Assembly: GCA_032358165.1 (NCBI GenBank)
Contig: JAALGY010000057.1
Span: 2,967,873 to 3,031,872 of the forward strand
DNA from: Diplosphaera chodatii
Taxonomy: Eukaryota > Chlorophyta > Trebouxiophyceae > Prasiolales > Stichococcaceae
DNA: 64,000 bases
Reading direction: 5' to 3'
Each line of letters starts with the position of its first letter. Position 1 is the stretch's first letter. Positions 21,808 through 33,616 of this stretch are shown one piece after another. The notes under the pieces were generated by a model. It was not told the origin of the DNA and ran no database searches. It saw only the letters and a program-made list of their open reading frames with translations. The translations under genes were made by a program, and so were the position numbers.

Positions 21808-24800
21808 ATGGCCTCGGCATCTGGCCCAGAGGCCGAGCCCCATGCATCGGCAGAGCGTCACAGCGGCGACTTCGAGGCGTTCGACATCGACTCGCCGCGT
21901 GCGCCAGAGGCAGCGCCCCAGCGGAATGGCCAGCAGCACACGGCCATCGATGTTGCGCTGGGCGCCGACGCCCACCAGGATCAGGGCTACACGCGCAAGG
22001 AGCGCAAAGCAGAGGAGCAGGCCGGCCTGCTGAAGGGGCAGCCGCTGTCATCAGACGCAGGAGGTGAGTGATTGGCATTGCAGCTCCCGCGAATGCAGCC
22101 TATGGCGATAGCTGCGCACATGGGCATGCGTCGGGCATTCGCCTCACGTACAGGAAGCACATGTGCGAGCGCTTTGCAGGGCTTCACCCCGAGTATCACC
22201 CGCGTTTGATTGAGGTGGCAGAGCTCTATCACTGGCGGCAGGATTGAGGCTGTGCTCTGTCTTTGGCGTGACAGCAGAGCACCTCACGCTGGAACACGGG
22301 GAGCACGGCAGCCCTGATGACGGCGAAGGGCCCGCACCGCTGGCGGCGCCGCACAAGGAGTTTGTGCACCCCATACCCCCGGGGCGGCGCTACTACGCCG
22401 TCGGCATGTTCTGCATCGTCGCGGCGCTGCTGTACGCGGACCAGAACCTCATGGCGCCCAACCTCACGCAGATGGCCGCCGAGTTTGGCTTCAATGACGT
22501 GGTGAGCCTGCTGCTTGTATGGTCTCAGCAACACGCATGCGGCCATGAGGTGCAGAGCGAGGTGCCATGCTTGGCACAGCAGGGCATCCTGCCATCAGCG
22601 TGGGATGCAAGGTGCTGGGGCACCAAATCACGCGCCGTCTGAATACTTGCCACAGGAGAAAGACCAGTACCTGGGCGGCTGGATCGGGGCAGCATTCTTT
22701 CTGGTCGGCGCGCCTGCTGCCATACTCATGGGCTACTTCAGCCATGGCTACAACCGCTGCACCATGTTCTTCTGGGTCGTCATCCTGGGTGCGGCTTGAT
22801 TTTTTTGCTTCACGTCGCTTAAATTTTGTGCTTCCACTTGACTGCACGGCCCTCTGGTGCCAGCGATGCCACACCATGCATGCTGTGTACGCTCATCAGC
22901 TCAGGATAAGCAGTCTGCTTCACGCATCATCACTGCAAGCCTGTCAGTCCCTTGCGCTGCAGGGGAGGCACCGTGCATCATGACGATCTTCGTGCGCAAC
23001 TACTGGGAGCTGCTGCTGCTGCGCCTGCTGACGGGCATCTCCCTCGGCGGCATCTTCCCCCTGGTATGCAGGCCCGCTACCACCTCTGCAGATGCAAAAC
23101 CCATCTGGGACGCTGATGTCTGCAATTCCAACCAGTCTGCGCAAACAACAGGCTGATTTTTCATCGTGTAACCTCCTCCTCTGAACAGGTGTTCAGCCTG
23201 ATTGGCGACTTCTTCAGCCCGCACCAGCGCGCGTTTGTGGCGGCGCTGGTGCAGATCGCCATGGGCTTCGGCATGTCCCTGGGCCAGCTCATTGCAGGCG
23301 TGCTCGGTGAGCAGAGCGCCGTGCCACACAGCTGTAGACCAGATCTCAGCACCTGCCGCATGCTGATCAGCTGCTTGGGCTTGGTGCGCACAACAGGCCA
23401 TATGACCGACCATCACACAGCTGCAGTCAAATGTTTGGTGCCCGACTTGCCTTTGCAGGTCCGTGTGCCCCTTGACTTGGCGTTCCCTGCTGCGCAGGCC
23501 CGTCGTGGGGGTGGCGCTGGCCCTTCGTGGTGGTCGCGGTGCCCACGGTGCTGCTGGCGCTCATCACCTGGTACACGGTGGAGGAGCCCCAGCGCGGCAT
23601 CAGCGAGGCCGCGCTGCAGGCAAGGGCTGAGGATTTTGGGTCGCTTTGCCTGCAGCTGCGGGCTACGTGTGGACTGGAGATGTGGCGCAGCAGTGGCCTT
23701 TTGTCTGTATTGAATCCCGATCAACATCCTGTCTGACATACATACTGCCTGCAGCATACAATACCGATAGATGGCGAACACCAGATGTGCATGAGCATAG
23801 GTCATTGTAGGATCCACTTGCATTCTGCCCGGGTTGCAGGATAACTATGGATCGGGTGACTTTGAGTACGAGGAGAAGATCGACTGGGAGAAGACCAAGA
23901 AGCTGGCCAAGATCCGCACCAACCTGTGCGTCATACTGCAGGTGCGCGCCTGACCATGGCACTGCCAGTCCGACAAGTCTAACACCTGCTTGACAGCAGT
24001 CGGTGATTGCTCTATGTGTTGAGAAGGCACCTTTGTGATGGCACCTGCCTGATGCACGTTGGGACCATGCAGGGGCTGCCGGGGTGCCTGCCGTGGGGCA
24101 TGCTGCTGGTGTTCTTCAACGACTTCCTGGCGCAGCAGAAGGGCTTCTCCGTGCCCGCCGCCACCCTGGTGCGCCTGACTCACAGCCGAAACCCTAGCTT
24201 GCTGTGGACGGTGCGCCTTTGCAGCCTCATAGATGAGCCACTATGCCAGGTCTGCGCTGCATCTGCAGACTGCTCTGGTGCCACGGCGAGCTTGAAACCA
24301 CATGTGGCACACAGGTGGTCGCCGTGTTTGGCATCGGCGGCGGCATCGGCGTCATAGTGGGCGGCATGATTGGGCAGTACCTGTACAACAAGCGGCGGCG
24401 CTACATGCCCCTGTTCACAGGTGCTTTGCTATTCAGCCGTGCCTTGCAAACAGAACATCCAGGTGGAGCCATTTCCCAAGACAGCAACCCTGGTTGCCTG
24501 CTGTCTGCACACCACAGCTGATGCCATTTGGTTTGGCCGGGCAGGCCTCGTCGTCATCACATCCACACCCCCCATGATGTGGCTGGTGAACGACCCCCTG
24601 AAGGAGCCCGCCGCCGTGTTCTTCGCCTGCATCGCGGTCTTCATGGGCGGCTTCTCGTCATCCGCCTGCGGCCCCAGCATCCGGTCAGTTGCTTGTAGAA
24701 TTGCCATGTGGAATGGTGATGCAATACCACGGTAAAATAGTAGTAGAAACTGCATGGCATGGTGCGTGCTCATTTACAGTTTGCCTGAGCGCCTTCAGAG

Positions 24801-25940
24801 CGCCTTCGGACGCCCGGCGGCGAGCCCTGACTCTACAGCATTGGGTGAAACTAAGAACCACACACCGAGCAGCATGTGTTGGGATGTCACGAGCCATCCA
24901 ACGATGTGCCAAGTTGCTGAGCCCTATGCCACACTGTCCCGCAGCGCCATGATCATGAACGTCAACGAGCCGGAGACGCGCGGGGTGGCGCTGGCGCTGC
25001 ACGTGGTGCTGGACGACCTGGGCAAGGGCGTGGGGCCCGCGCTGGTGGCGGTGCTCATCACCGCCCTGGGCCGCCAGCTGGCGTTCTCGCTGTCCATCGC
25101 CGGCTGGATCCCCTGCGGCCTGCTGATCTGTGAGTCCAACTGTTGCTGCACAACTGCAGCAAGCAGTTACAAGTCCCTGCTGCGTGGTCTAGCTCAGGAG
25201 CGTGGCATCATCTTTGATGACGATTCAGTGCTGATGGTAGTGCCCCGCCCACCCTGCAGTGGGCGCGTACTTCTCGCTGGAGGAGGACGAGGACAACATG
25301 CAGAAGCGGCTGGTGCGCAGCCGCCAGCGCAGCCGCGCCCCCAGCGTCGCCACAGGTGCGGGCATGCTCCTCGTACATCTTGGTTACAGTTATCGAAACA
25401 TGTGTACTTGTCGCAGCCATGATTTCTTCTGGCGGCTCATGCAAACGGTTCAACGGTGTCACGGACAGACGGTAACCTGCAGAACTTTTGTGCCTTGCAG
25501 CATCCGAGCGGCCGCAGCTCAGCGACATCGACGAGGAGACGGGCTCCCTGGGCGGCGGCAGCGCCGACGGCAGCATGCACGGCAGCAGGAAGCAGCAGCA
25601 GCAGCCCGGGGACGTGGAGCTGCAGCCGGCGCGGCGGCAGCTGCCGGCCGCGGCTGCTGCGCTGCTGCGGCGGGGCCCCCGGGGCGATGCCACCGAAAAG
25701 CAGCAGCTGCTGGCGGGGGCGCAGGACAGCGCCACAACTGGCGGGGAGATTGCGGGGGCCGATGCTGCCGTCCCGTCGGCAGCAGACCATTCCGACGATG
25801 GTGGCAGCGCCAGGGCCGGCAGCGATGGCGCTACACCAGTGGGTGCGGCCAATGGCAGTGCCGCAGGCGCCATTGACGATGTTGGCGCAGCCATCACTGG
25901 CAATAGCAACATTCACGCACAGCGTGAGGACGCTTTGTAG
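21808..25940 (+). CDS. Spinster-like major facilitator transporter
   Basis: Starts MASASGPEAEPHASAERHS at 21808 with a hydrophilic N-terminus. The first helix is YYAVGMFCIVAALLYADQNL (ADQN near the Spinster 'D-R-N' site). It continues with LGGWIGAAFFLVGAPAAILM, GYFSHGYNRCTMFFW (motif A, GxxxxxxNR), LLLLRLLTGISLGGIFPLVF, SLIGDFFSPHQRAFVAALVQ, WRWPFVVVAVPTVLLALITW and a charged central loop (FEYEEKIDWEKTKKLAKIR). The second half has GMLLVFFNDFLAQQKGFS, FGIGGGIGVIVGGMIGQYL, the VNEPETRGVALALHVVLDDL signature and GRQLAFSLSIAGWIPCGLLI. A long Ala/Gly/Gln-rich cytosolic tail ends REDAL at 25940. Spinster proteins move sphingolipids or lysophospholipids in animals; the algal substrate is unknown. 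Confidence 0.82.
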
Positions 25941-26521
25941 GCTAAAACATACAAGGGTATTCGGCATGCAGCGGTCGCCTTCCCCACAAAAGCACTAAGT
26001 TGTGTCTAGACTGGCAGCCCTGGCAGCATGTATGTGCTGTGTGTACATTTGAAGACGCCTCACAGTGCCTGCACACGCCCCGCTGTGGATGCTTAGCCCC
26101 TGTTCGTGGTGTGATTTCGCAACATATTCTTTGCCAGCAGGTTCGTTTTGTGTACTGCACTGCACTGCTGAAGCATTGTCGCTTGTGAAAAGCTGAAGGA
26201 GGGTATGCCCACCAACTGTCATCCCGCCCTTCCCACTGTATCACCACATTGCCCAGCAAGCCAACATAACTCATTTTTCAGGCATGCCAGATGGTCATGT
26301 CTGCCGTCTGTAATAGCGAAGCGCATGTGACGTGCTGCAGTGCCGCATCCTCGAAGTCGTAAACAGTCAGCTAGAAGGTGCATGCTGGCCAGCGCATGCG
26401 CACTTCACTGCCACAACGCGCTCGGTGCTGCACAGCGTTCAGCTTACCGCCGTCAGACAGATACTGTTTGAATCCTTGCTGAGGCAATAGCTGCTCGTCA
26501 TCCAGGGGCTGCAGCGCCAGG
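25941..26521. other. Intergenic region
   Basis: Between two plus-strand genes. No exon or RNA gene recognised; presumed 3' UTR of the MFS gene and promoter of the amidotransferase gene. Confidence 0.45.
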
Positions 26522-28870
26522 ATGCATCACTTCGCATTCCTGGATTGTGAGGACGCAGCCAAGTGGAAGGGGCATGCTGAGGTGCGGTGCGCCCTGCAAC
26601 TACGTCACATGTACGTTGAATGTCCTTCCTGCGTCGAAACTGTCTTGAATATACGCGTATGCCATCATACGACTGCATACAGTGCCCATGCGCAGGCCTT
26701 CAGCCAGCTGTTCCCAGGGCTAGACATTCGCTGGACCGTCATCCGATGCTACGACGGTGCTCTGCCGCCCCTCAGCGAGCTCAGCAGCTTCGACGCGTTG
26801 GCGCTGAGCGGCAGCCACCACTCCGCTGCGGACAATGACACCCCGTGGATACCGCAGCTGGCGGCATGGCTGGCGGATGTGGTGACACATGGGCCGGACC
26901 TGCGCATTGTGGGCCTCTGCTTCGGTAGCCAGGTGTGCTAGCAGTCATGATGGTTGACGCGGAACCTGCTGTGCACTGCTTCGCGTCTTGCGCCTGGCAT
27001 CCCGGAAGCGCGTGCTGCGTGATTCAAACGAGGGCAAATGCGAGTGTGACAAAAGCCATTTGGCCGTCTGCAGATCCTGGCACGGGCCCTCGGCGGCACA
27101 GTGGGCAAGAATCCATCAGGGCGGTTCGTGCTGACAGGTGCGCTCCTTGCCGAGTGCGCACCTGCGGTCTGCACGTGAAAGTGTGACGTCGCAAGGCGTC
27201 CAGGCAGTTTGTTTGCACAGGAGATTGATGGCGCATGTCGTGCATCCCCGTTGCAGTTGAGCAGCTGCGCTTTGACGAGGCGCTGCAGCGCGGCAGCACC
27301 TACCGCCAGGCGCTGCCGGAGGCTCTGGCCCCCGCGAGCGGCTGTCGCGTGCTGGAGAGCCACGGCGACCAGGTACAGCATGAAAGATCTTATGTCGGCT
27401 TTCTTCATGCTTATATGGAGTATTTCATTTGAATCAATACCTTTAAAATGTTTAGTACGTGGTAAAATAATTGTGATTAATTTTTCAAAAAAATTATACA
27501 TGAATAAATTTCGTAAATCTGTCTTGCACCCGATTATTTGATTTTTTTCTTAACTTAAAACCTGCGATAGATTTGTGTGCAATTGTCCATTTGGAGTTTT
27601 GACCAATGATGAAGACGATGATGATGATAGACGTTCAAAGGACAGAGACAGGTACTTCTGTGCAGGGTCTGCTGTTGGGCAGGTTGGGCTGCATCCTGAG
27701 CGAGGGGTGTCTGTGTTTACGGACGGCTTCCACATCGCAGGTGCTGCAGCTGCCGCCTGAGGCGGCGCGGCTGGCGACGTCGGCAACTGCGGAGAACGAT
27801 ATGTGGGGCGCCGCAGCCGGGCGGGTGCTGGCGATACAGGGCCACCCCGAGATGACGTGCGCCACCGCCCTTGACAAAATCCTGCCCGCCGTCTCCAGGT
27901 CAGCAGCTGGGCATGTGTTTTGCTGACCTTGACAAATCTGAAGTATAGATCTGAGATCTGCAGAGCATAGATCAGCATACCCCATGCTCGCAAAGCACTG
28001 TTCTGATGGGCGTGCCCCAGCAGCAGCTTCCATTGCCGGCCAGCAGCGTGTTGTTCAATCGTGTCACGGGCGATTCGCAGCAAGATGACGGATGAAGAGG
28101 TGGCGGCGTCAAAGGCGGCACTGGAGCAGGGCGGCGCCGACGACGCCGCCATCATGCAGTTCATCGCGGCATTCATGTGCGGCGGCAGCGGTGCTGGGGA
28201 CTCTGCACATGGCGAAGCAGCAGCGGCGTCGTCAGGCAGCGTGCACACCAACACTAGTCTGGCGCACGCAGCTGCAGCGCCAGCACAGGCAGGTGCCGGC
28301 GGTGCTGGCAGACCGCAGCCGCCGCAGTTCAACAGCCGTGCCACGGATGGCAGGGGTGCTGAACAGGACGAGGCGGCTGCAGTCGCAGATGTGCTGCACG
28401 GGCTGTCAGCGCACGACTCGGGCCCCGACAGCCCTGACCAGCAGCGGCAGCAGAACGCTGACCACACGGCGCCCGGCATGAACGGTATCTCGGACCATAT
28501 GCGGGGCAGCGGCGGCTGCACAGCGGCAGACGCCATCGCCAGCGGGCAGTTTGACTGGGCTGGCGGCTTCCCCGGAACAGGGTCGCCAGCGCAGCAGGAC
28601 GGCCCCCATGAACAGCAGCGGCTGCCCGCAGGCGGCAGCGCGGCGGCAGCGGAGGCGCTGCTGTCGGGGCAGTTCCAGTGGGGCGGCGGCGGCAGCGTGC
28701 AGCAGCCGCTGCCTGCGCTGCCCGTCGAGGCACCCGCGCAGGTGCTTTCCGCGGAGTCACAGCGCACACGCATCACACACGTCTTTCATGTGCTTCAGAT
28801 GCAGGGTCTCGCAGTGGGTTGCACCTTCTCAAACCCTGAGCTCCTGAACAGTGTCAATGTGATGTCGTAG
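26522..28870 (+). CDS. Class I glutamine amidotransferase-like protein with extended C-terminal tail
   Basis: Starts MHHFAFLDCEDAAKWKGHAE at 26522. The next exon gives SQLFPGLDIRWTVIRCYDG, DALALSGSHHSAADNDTPWI and the nucleophile elbow IVGLCFGSQ (Cys near 26924). Further exons give ARALGGTVGKNPSGRFVLT, LRFDEALQRGSTYRQALPE, CRVLESHGDQV and LAIQGHPEM, which supplies the catalytic His/Glu pair. The family, common in fungi and algae, hydrolyses glutamine or gamma-glutamyl bonds. A tail helix KMTDEEVAASKAALEQG is followed in frame by about 250 residues of Ala/Gly/Gln-rich sequence with two copies of an A-SGQFxW motif (SGQFDWAGG, SGQFQWGGG), ending LLNSVNVMS at a TAG at 28868. The tail is repeated downstream at 35.1-36.3 kb, where the matching codon is not a stop. 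An rpl5-like organellar insert lies in the intron after the ESHGDQ exon. Confidence 0.75.
27411..27541 (-). pseudogene. rpl5: Organellar rpl5-like fragment (NUMT/NUPT) inside an intron
   Basis: A sharply AT-rich patch within the amidotransferase intron. Its minus strand reads IIGCKTDLRNLFMYNFFEKL then ITIILPRTKHFKGIDSNEIL without a stop. This fits the ribosomal protein L5 motif series G-KV-LRG--MY-FL-(R/K)L...LPR-RDF-G, and MYNF-EKL is the form found in mitochondrial L5. Only about 44 codons are present and no complete gene surrounds them, so it is a transferred organellar fragment. Mitochondrial origin is more likely than plastid but not proven. Confidence 0.6.
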
Positions 28871-29302
28871 TGTGGCGGCAATGCTGACGACCCTGTGGCG
28901 ACGGCTTTTGGCGACATGGAGCGCCAGCTGGACAGCCTCAATGCTGTTCTTGACCTGCTGGTGGGTTGAGGGTTTAGCAACGGACGCACCTGGCTGCCGT
29001 CTGGATGTCAAGGCTCTCCATGCGTGGCGGAAGCACCTCTGCTGCGCTACCTGTGTCTGCGCTGTTGCTGCACTGCACAAGTGCCGCACCGACATCCGTC
29101 GGCAGCACTTGTACTACTGAGCGCTGAATGTGTGGCGACATCACTGTTTGCAGGACCAGCGCAGCGACCATCTGGCAGCCAAGGTGGCGGCGCAGCGGTC
29201 CACTCTGCAGCCGGACGTCCCCAGCTGACGGCCGGCGTAGGACATGGACATGAGACAGTTGTGGTGGGGATGAGCTTGGGCGCACTGGGTAGTGTATCGT
29301 AG
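28061..29302 (+). repeat. Segmental duplication, copy 1
   Basis: Covers the last exon of the amidotransferase gene and about 430 bases after its stop. It matches 35106-36312 along nearly its whole length, in the same orientation, with scattered substitutions and small indels. The match begins just before GCAGCAAGATGAC and fades after a shared AGTGTNTCGTAG. Confidence 0.85.
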
Positions 29303-29865
29303 CCAGTTAGCGAGGGCGGCAAGGGGTCTGGCATGATGGCAACGCAAGGCAGCAGCTTGTCGATTGTTAGATTTAGACCATTGATAGCAGCGGCAGACGG
29401 CTTGTAATGGGGAAAAGGGTGTCATGTCAGCAGATTGGTTGGGCCGTCTGAAGTGGCCACTTGTTGCATGGCTGGATTTGACAGACTAGTTAATAAGCAA
29501 ATGGTGCCCAAGACATGTACAACAGGCCCAGGTCAGAGACCAGATCAGGTCCAAACGACGTTCACTTGACATTCCTGATGGCGGTAGTCAGTACGGTCAA
29601 TCTTTGATCTCACACCAAACACATGGCGCAACAGAGGGATGCCACAGATACACAACTTGTTGGACACGAGCCTTCGATAGAACTTTTCTTGTGCACGCCA
29701 GTAGGACCTGCAGCGGCATCAAACGCAAGTCATGCAATATATGAACGCAGCGGGTGGCGGTGGTGGCATGAGGAGCATGCAGAAGATGTCTCCAACGATG
29801 AGCAACATGCAGACTACCCCAGACATGGAAACTATGTAGCTTCACCTGTGCTGAAGGGGGCGTAC
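28871..29865. other. Downstream flank of amidotransferase gene
   Basis: The first part (to 29302) belongs to the segmental duplication. It contains a stretch FGDMERQLDSLNAVLDLL and an exon-like DQRSDHLAAKVAAQRST that look like remnants of further coding sequence beyond the stop at 28868. From 29303 to 29865 I see nothing recognisable. Confidence 0.5.
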
Positions 29866-32800
29866 CTACAATTTGTGCCACTCATCATTGCTGAGGTCCT
29901 GCATCAGGTCATCGTGGCTCTCAATCGTCAAGACGTGCCCAGGCCTGATGGAGCAGCTTTGCACTAGGACACGCCACGGCTTTTGGGACTGCGGGCGGTG
30001 CAGTGCCACTGTCGCCAGTGGTTTGCCACCCGTGTTGTTTGCACCCACTGGGCATCTGTACAGGGCGCCATTTCCCGGAACCTGATGATGGCAAAGGCGC
30101 CAAAGGTCTGAGTGCTACTAGCGTATACCAGATCTGCTAGCTGTTGCACACGCTAAGTGCTGAGGGACCGTGTCAACATACGACTGTGGCCATTTGAAGC
30201 AGGTCTCGCACCTTAAATTTGGTCGATGGGTCCTTGGTGGGGTAGAGGTCTGTGGCGAAAGCGGCATTGAGGTTGCCGCCAGCAGGCACAATGGTCGCAC
30301 CGGCGCCCGCATTCCAACTTCTGCTCTGCGGGTTCGCAAAGGTGCTGGCGACGCACACATGCACATCCTCGCCACGCACATTGCAGAAGCCGATCTCACT
30401 GCTCTGTAGCGTCTCGTCCTTCCTGAGCTTGAGGCGTCTGAACACGCCACTGGCCTTGGTGACCGAAAAACGCATGGCGCTGCCTGGCTGTGCAGTGTCC
30501 GATGTGCTGGCAATGTCCTCATCTGCAGCACCCATTTCGAGACATGGGAACCTGTTAGCCGTTGGTCCTTACTGTCAGCTGTTCCAATGCACACATTGAC
30601 CGGCTGAGACTACATCATGCATTCGGACAATGATCACTCAGCACGCCTGCAAGGATCAACCGCACATCCGCCGCACACACAGCTGCTCGCCTTTCTCAGG
30701 TGCAGCGAGTGTGACGCACGCAGCGCCGACAGCCTGGAAGGCAGCCCACAGCGCGGGGTGGGACTGTGGCGGGCCATCCACCCCGCAGCTGCCACTTGTA
30801 TTCAACTGCTGCAGCTGAGCAGCCCGCAGGGCTGCTGCTACTGTGTCACCAGCCTGCAGCCGCTCGTAAAAGGCAGGCATCAGCGCGGGGGTGGCCAAGT
30901 CGCTGAGGTCCCACAGTGCCAGCACACAGCATGGGCAGCCCGCCAGCAGCAGGGCGCGGCCGAGGCCCATGATGCCCTCGCCTCTGATCTGGCCGCCCCC
31001 TGCAGCACACTGCTGATCATCGGATATTGCATGGCACATCAGTGCCCTGTTCAACCTCGAGCCAGGCGCTTGAATGCAGAAGCATGGGCTACGCATGTCA
31101 GCAGGGAGTTCGCAGTCTGAGTAATGCGCACACAGCCTGGAGAAGATGCCCGCCTGAAGAGCAAGCGCTGACGACGGTGAGGCGCGCACTCAGCTTGTTG
31201 TCGCCCTGGAGCTGGTCTACCAGTAATTCCGGCGTCAGTGGCTCATCTGCCAGCATGATGGCTCCCATCGGGAAGTGCTCGGGATCTTGCACAGCATGAG
31301 TCGCCAAGTGGACCTGCAATTCAGTTCCAAGCATGTCATTTCACAGCACAGCTGTCAAGCAGCTGCCAAACAGCATGACGCCAGGCAACCCAGCGTTTCC
31401 GAGCCGTGAGGCGGCCCTCGGACCCGGAGGGCCGCACCAGGAAGGCGGGGCGCATCCGCTGCATCACGGCAGCCAGGGTGGCACGGTTCCCCAGCAGCGC
31501 GTTCCTGCGCCCCCCATAGTCCGCAGCGACGAGCTCTGCCTCCGCCCTGGAGCCTTTCAGGTTGTTGTTGGGGTCTCCCACAATGCAGCTGGCGCCTTCG
31601 CTGAATGTTTCCGCCAGCTCCTTCCAGCGACGGCCGCACAGGCCAGCAACAGTGATGGAGGGCGCAACAGCCATGTTGATGTGTTGCAGCAGGAACTTGA
31701 ATGGCTGCTTATTGCTGCCCTCCATGCCTGGGGGTGGACGCAGCGCAGCAAATGGCACAGAGTGCAGCGCTCCATCTAATACGAACAACACCTGCACACC
31801 ACCAGCATGTATGCTTGGGGGACCATGCCGAAGACGACCTTTGACATCTCCGACACAGACAGCAGATGCACAGCAGCACGAGCTCGCAGAGGACAGCCTG
31901 ATACCTGCCAGACCTCGTGCAGAGTTGCAACACAGGCACTGGACAGGGGTCACAGACGCAGGTGCCTACCGTGCTGTCGGCTGGCAGCGCAGCCAATGTA
32001 TCCGCCAGGGGGTCCAGCAGCAAGCAGGCCAGCGTCTCCAGCTGCAGGTCCGCTTCCGCCACGGCTGCTCGGCCGGCCTCAGCGATGGCAGCGCCATCAA
32101 CTGCGAGCCCGCAGCCGCCGTCTGGCTCCGCGCCGCGGCGGGCATGCCCAGCCCAGCTGCCGATGGCGGCCATGTTGGTCTGCAGCGAGCGCAGAAGCTC
32201 CCGCAGCTGCCCGTGGGTCAGGCCCAGCTCGCTCATGTTGATGCACTTGGCAGCGGCCACGCCACTGGGCCGCACCGCCCACACCAGCAGCAGCGGGTTC
32301 TGAATGAGCGTGAACTCCACCGCCAGCGCGGCGCCAGTGGCCTCCAGGGCGTCGCGCAGCTCCTGCATCAGCGCCCGCGCCGAAGGCTGACCACTGATGG
32401 CGGCCGGCAGAGGTTGCCCCTTTCGGTGCAGGTCCTTCACCATCGCACGCGCCCTGCCGCGCTCAGCCACCGCCAGCGCCTCCTCGGGCTCGCCCAGCTG
32501 CATCAGGCAGTCCTGCAGCGCCTGGTACACGCCCTGCTGCGCGTCGAAGATCGACACCCACTGAGCATGCTGATCCACAGGGTGCAGCGCCGCCTGCTGC
32601 TCCGCTAGAGCCGCCACAGCCGCCTCAAGGTGCACGCGGGCGCCCTTCAGCAGGTCCAGCCGCTGCGCATCGGCACCAGTACCTGAGGAGACACATATGG
32701 CTGTTGGTCGCTACCAGAACCTCTGATGCTGCATCTGCAAAGGATAGGATGCTACTCAGCAGTTGCACACTACGCCAATGTGGATGCATCTGCACAACTG

Positions 32801-33616
32801 ATGACGATACACAGCACAGCATCCAGAAAGATGACTACCTGTCAGGCGATGAGCCTGCTGCAGCTGCAGCAGACCAGTGCCAGTGTTGTGCACACACACC
32901 GTCGACACATGGAGCGACTGAGGGTTGGCTATGCTGCCAGCATGCTGGAGGCCCTGCTCGTATGTCCCGCTTGCCAAGGAGAGGGCAAGCGCTGCATTGC
33001 GCATGGTTGCCGCAGCTTCTACGTCAGGCTCTGCGTCTGCAGCTGCCACCAGCTGCTGGTGCTGCTTCGCTGCGTCTATGCCAGTGCTGCCCATATTCAG
33101 CAGCATGCTGTCGCCCAGAGCCGTGAGTGCGGTGTCCTGTGAGGTGTCGCCAGCCTGACTGCACAGTGCTGTCGCCGCGTTGAGGTGTTCCAGACCCTCA
33201 GATTCCCTGCCCATGATATAGAATGCGCGCGCCAGGCCGTTGTGTGCGTGAGTTTGTGCGGTAATGTCTCCACGCTGCTTGCTGAGCTGCAAGGCGCCCT
33301 CGAAGCACATAGATGCATGCTCATACATGCCATGATTTGCCTGCACAGTTCCCTGGTCTAGCAGGTCCTTGACGTTCTGTGCCATGGTGTTGGGCGGATC
33401 CTGCACCGAACGAGCTCACATCTGAAGCCAGCCAGATCTGTAAATGCCTTCGGCTCGCAGATGCCACCAGCAGATGCCCTTTGGATGCGCGTCTTGACCA
33501 CGAGATGCATCTGCGGTAGTTTTCAGCCCTGAACGTGCCAGTGCGGACCCGTTTTGGCAACATTAGCCATGTGTTGTCTCAGATCTTACCTCGGCAGAGT
33601 CTTGGGCTGCCATCAT
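29866..33616 (-). CDS. TPR-CHAT domain protein (caspase-like protease fold) with C-terminal extension
   Basis: Start ATG at 33616: nine codons (MMAAQDSAE) end at a GTAAGA donor and join in phase to DPPNTMAQNVKDLLDQG at 33400. TPR-type helices follow (NHGMYEHASMCFEGALQLSK, THAHNGLARAFYIMGRESEG). Then comes a helical region with EEALAVAERGRARAMVKDLH, which often precedes CHAT domains. The CHAT domain has VLFVLDGALHSVPFAALRPP, the catalytic His in VHLATHAVQD (about 31285-31316), the catalytic Cys in LTVVSACSSGG (about 31148-31180), GLGRALLLAGCPCCVLALWD and HPALWAAFQAVGA. Both dyad residues are intact. After CHAT a further region of about 150 residues (30535 down to 29866) begins AMRFSVTKASGVFRRLKLRK and ends HDDLMQDLSNDEWHKL; I recognise no domain there. 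Target unknown; no partner gene is adjacent. Confidence 0.85.

Noticed and set aside
27550..28776. 408-codon minus-strand ORF
   Set aside because: Antisense of the amidotransferase tail exon; Cys/Ala/Pro/Ser-rich composition typical of a GC shadow frame.
31562..32608. 348-codon plus-strand ORF
   Set aside because: Antisense shadow of the TPR-CHAT coding exons, which carry the recognisable protein.
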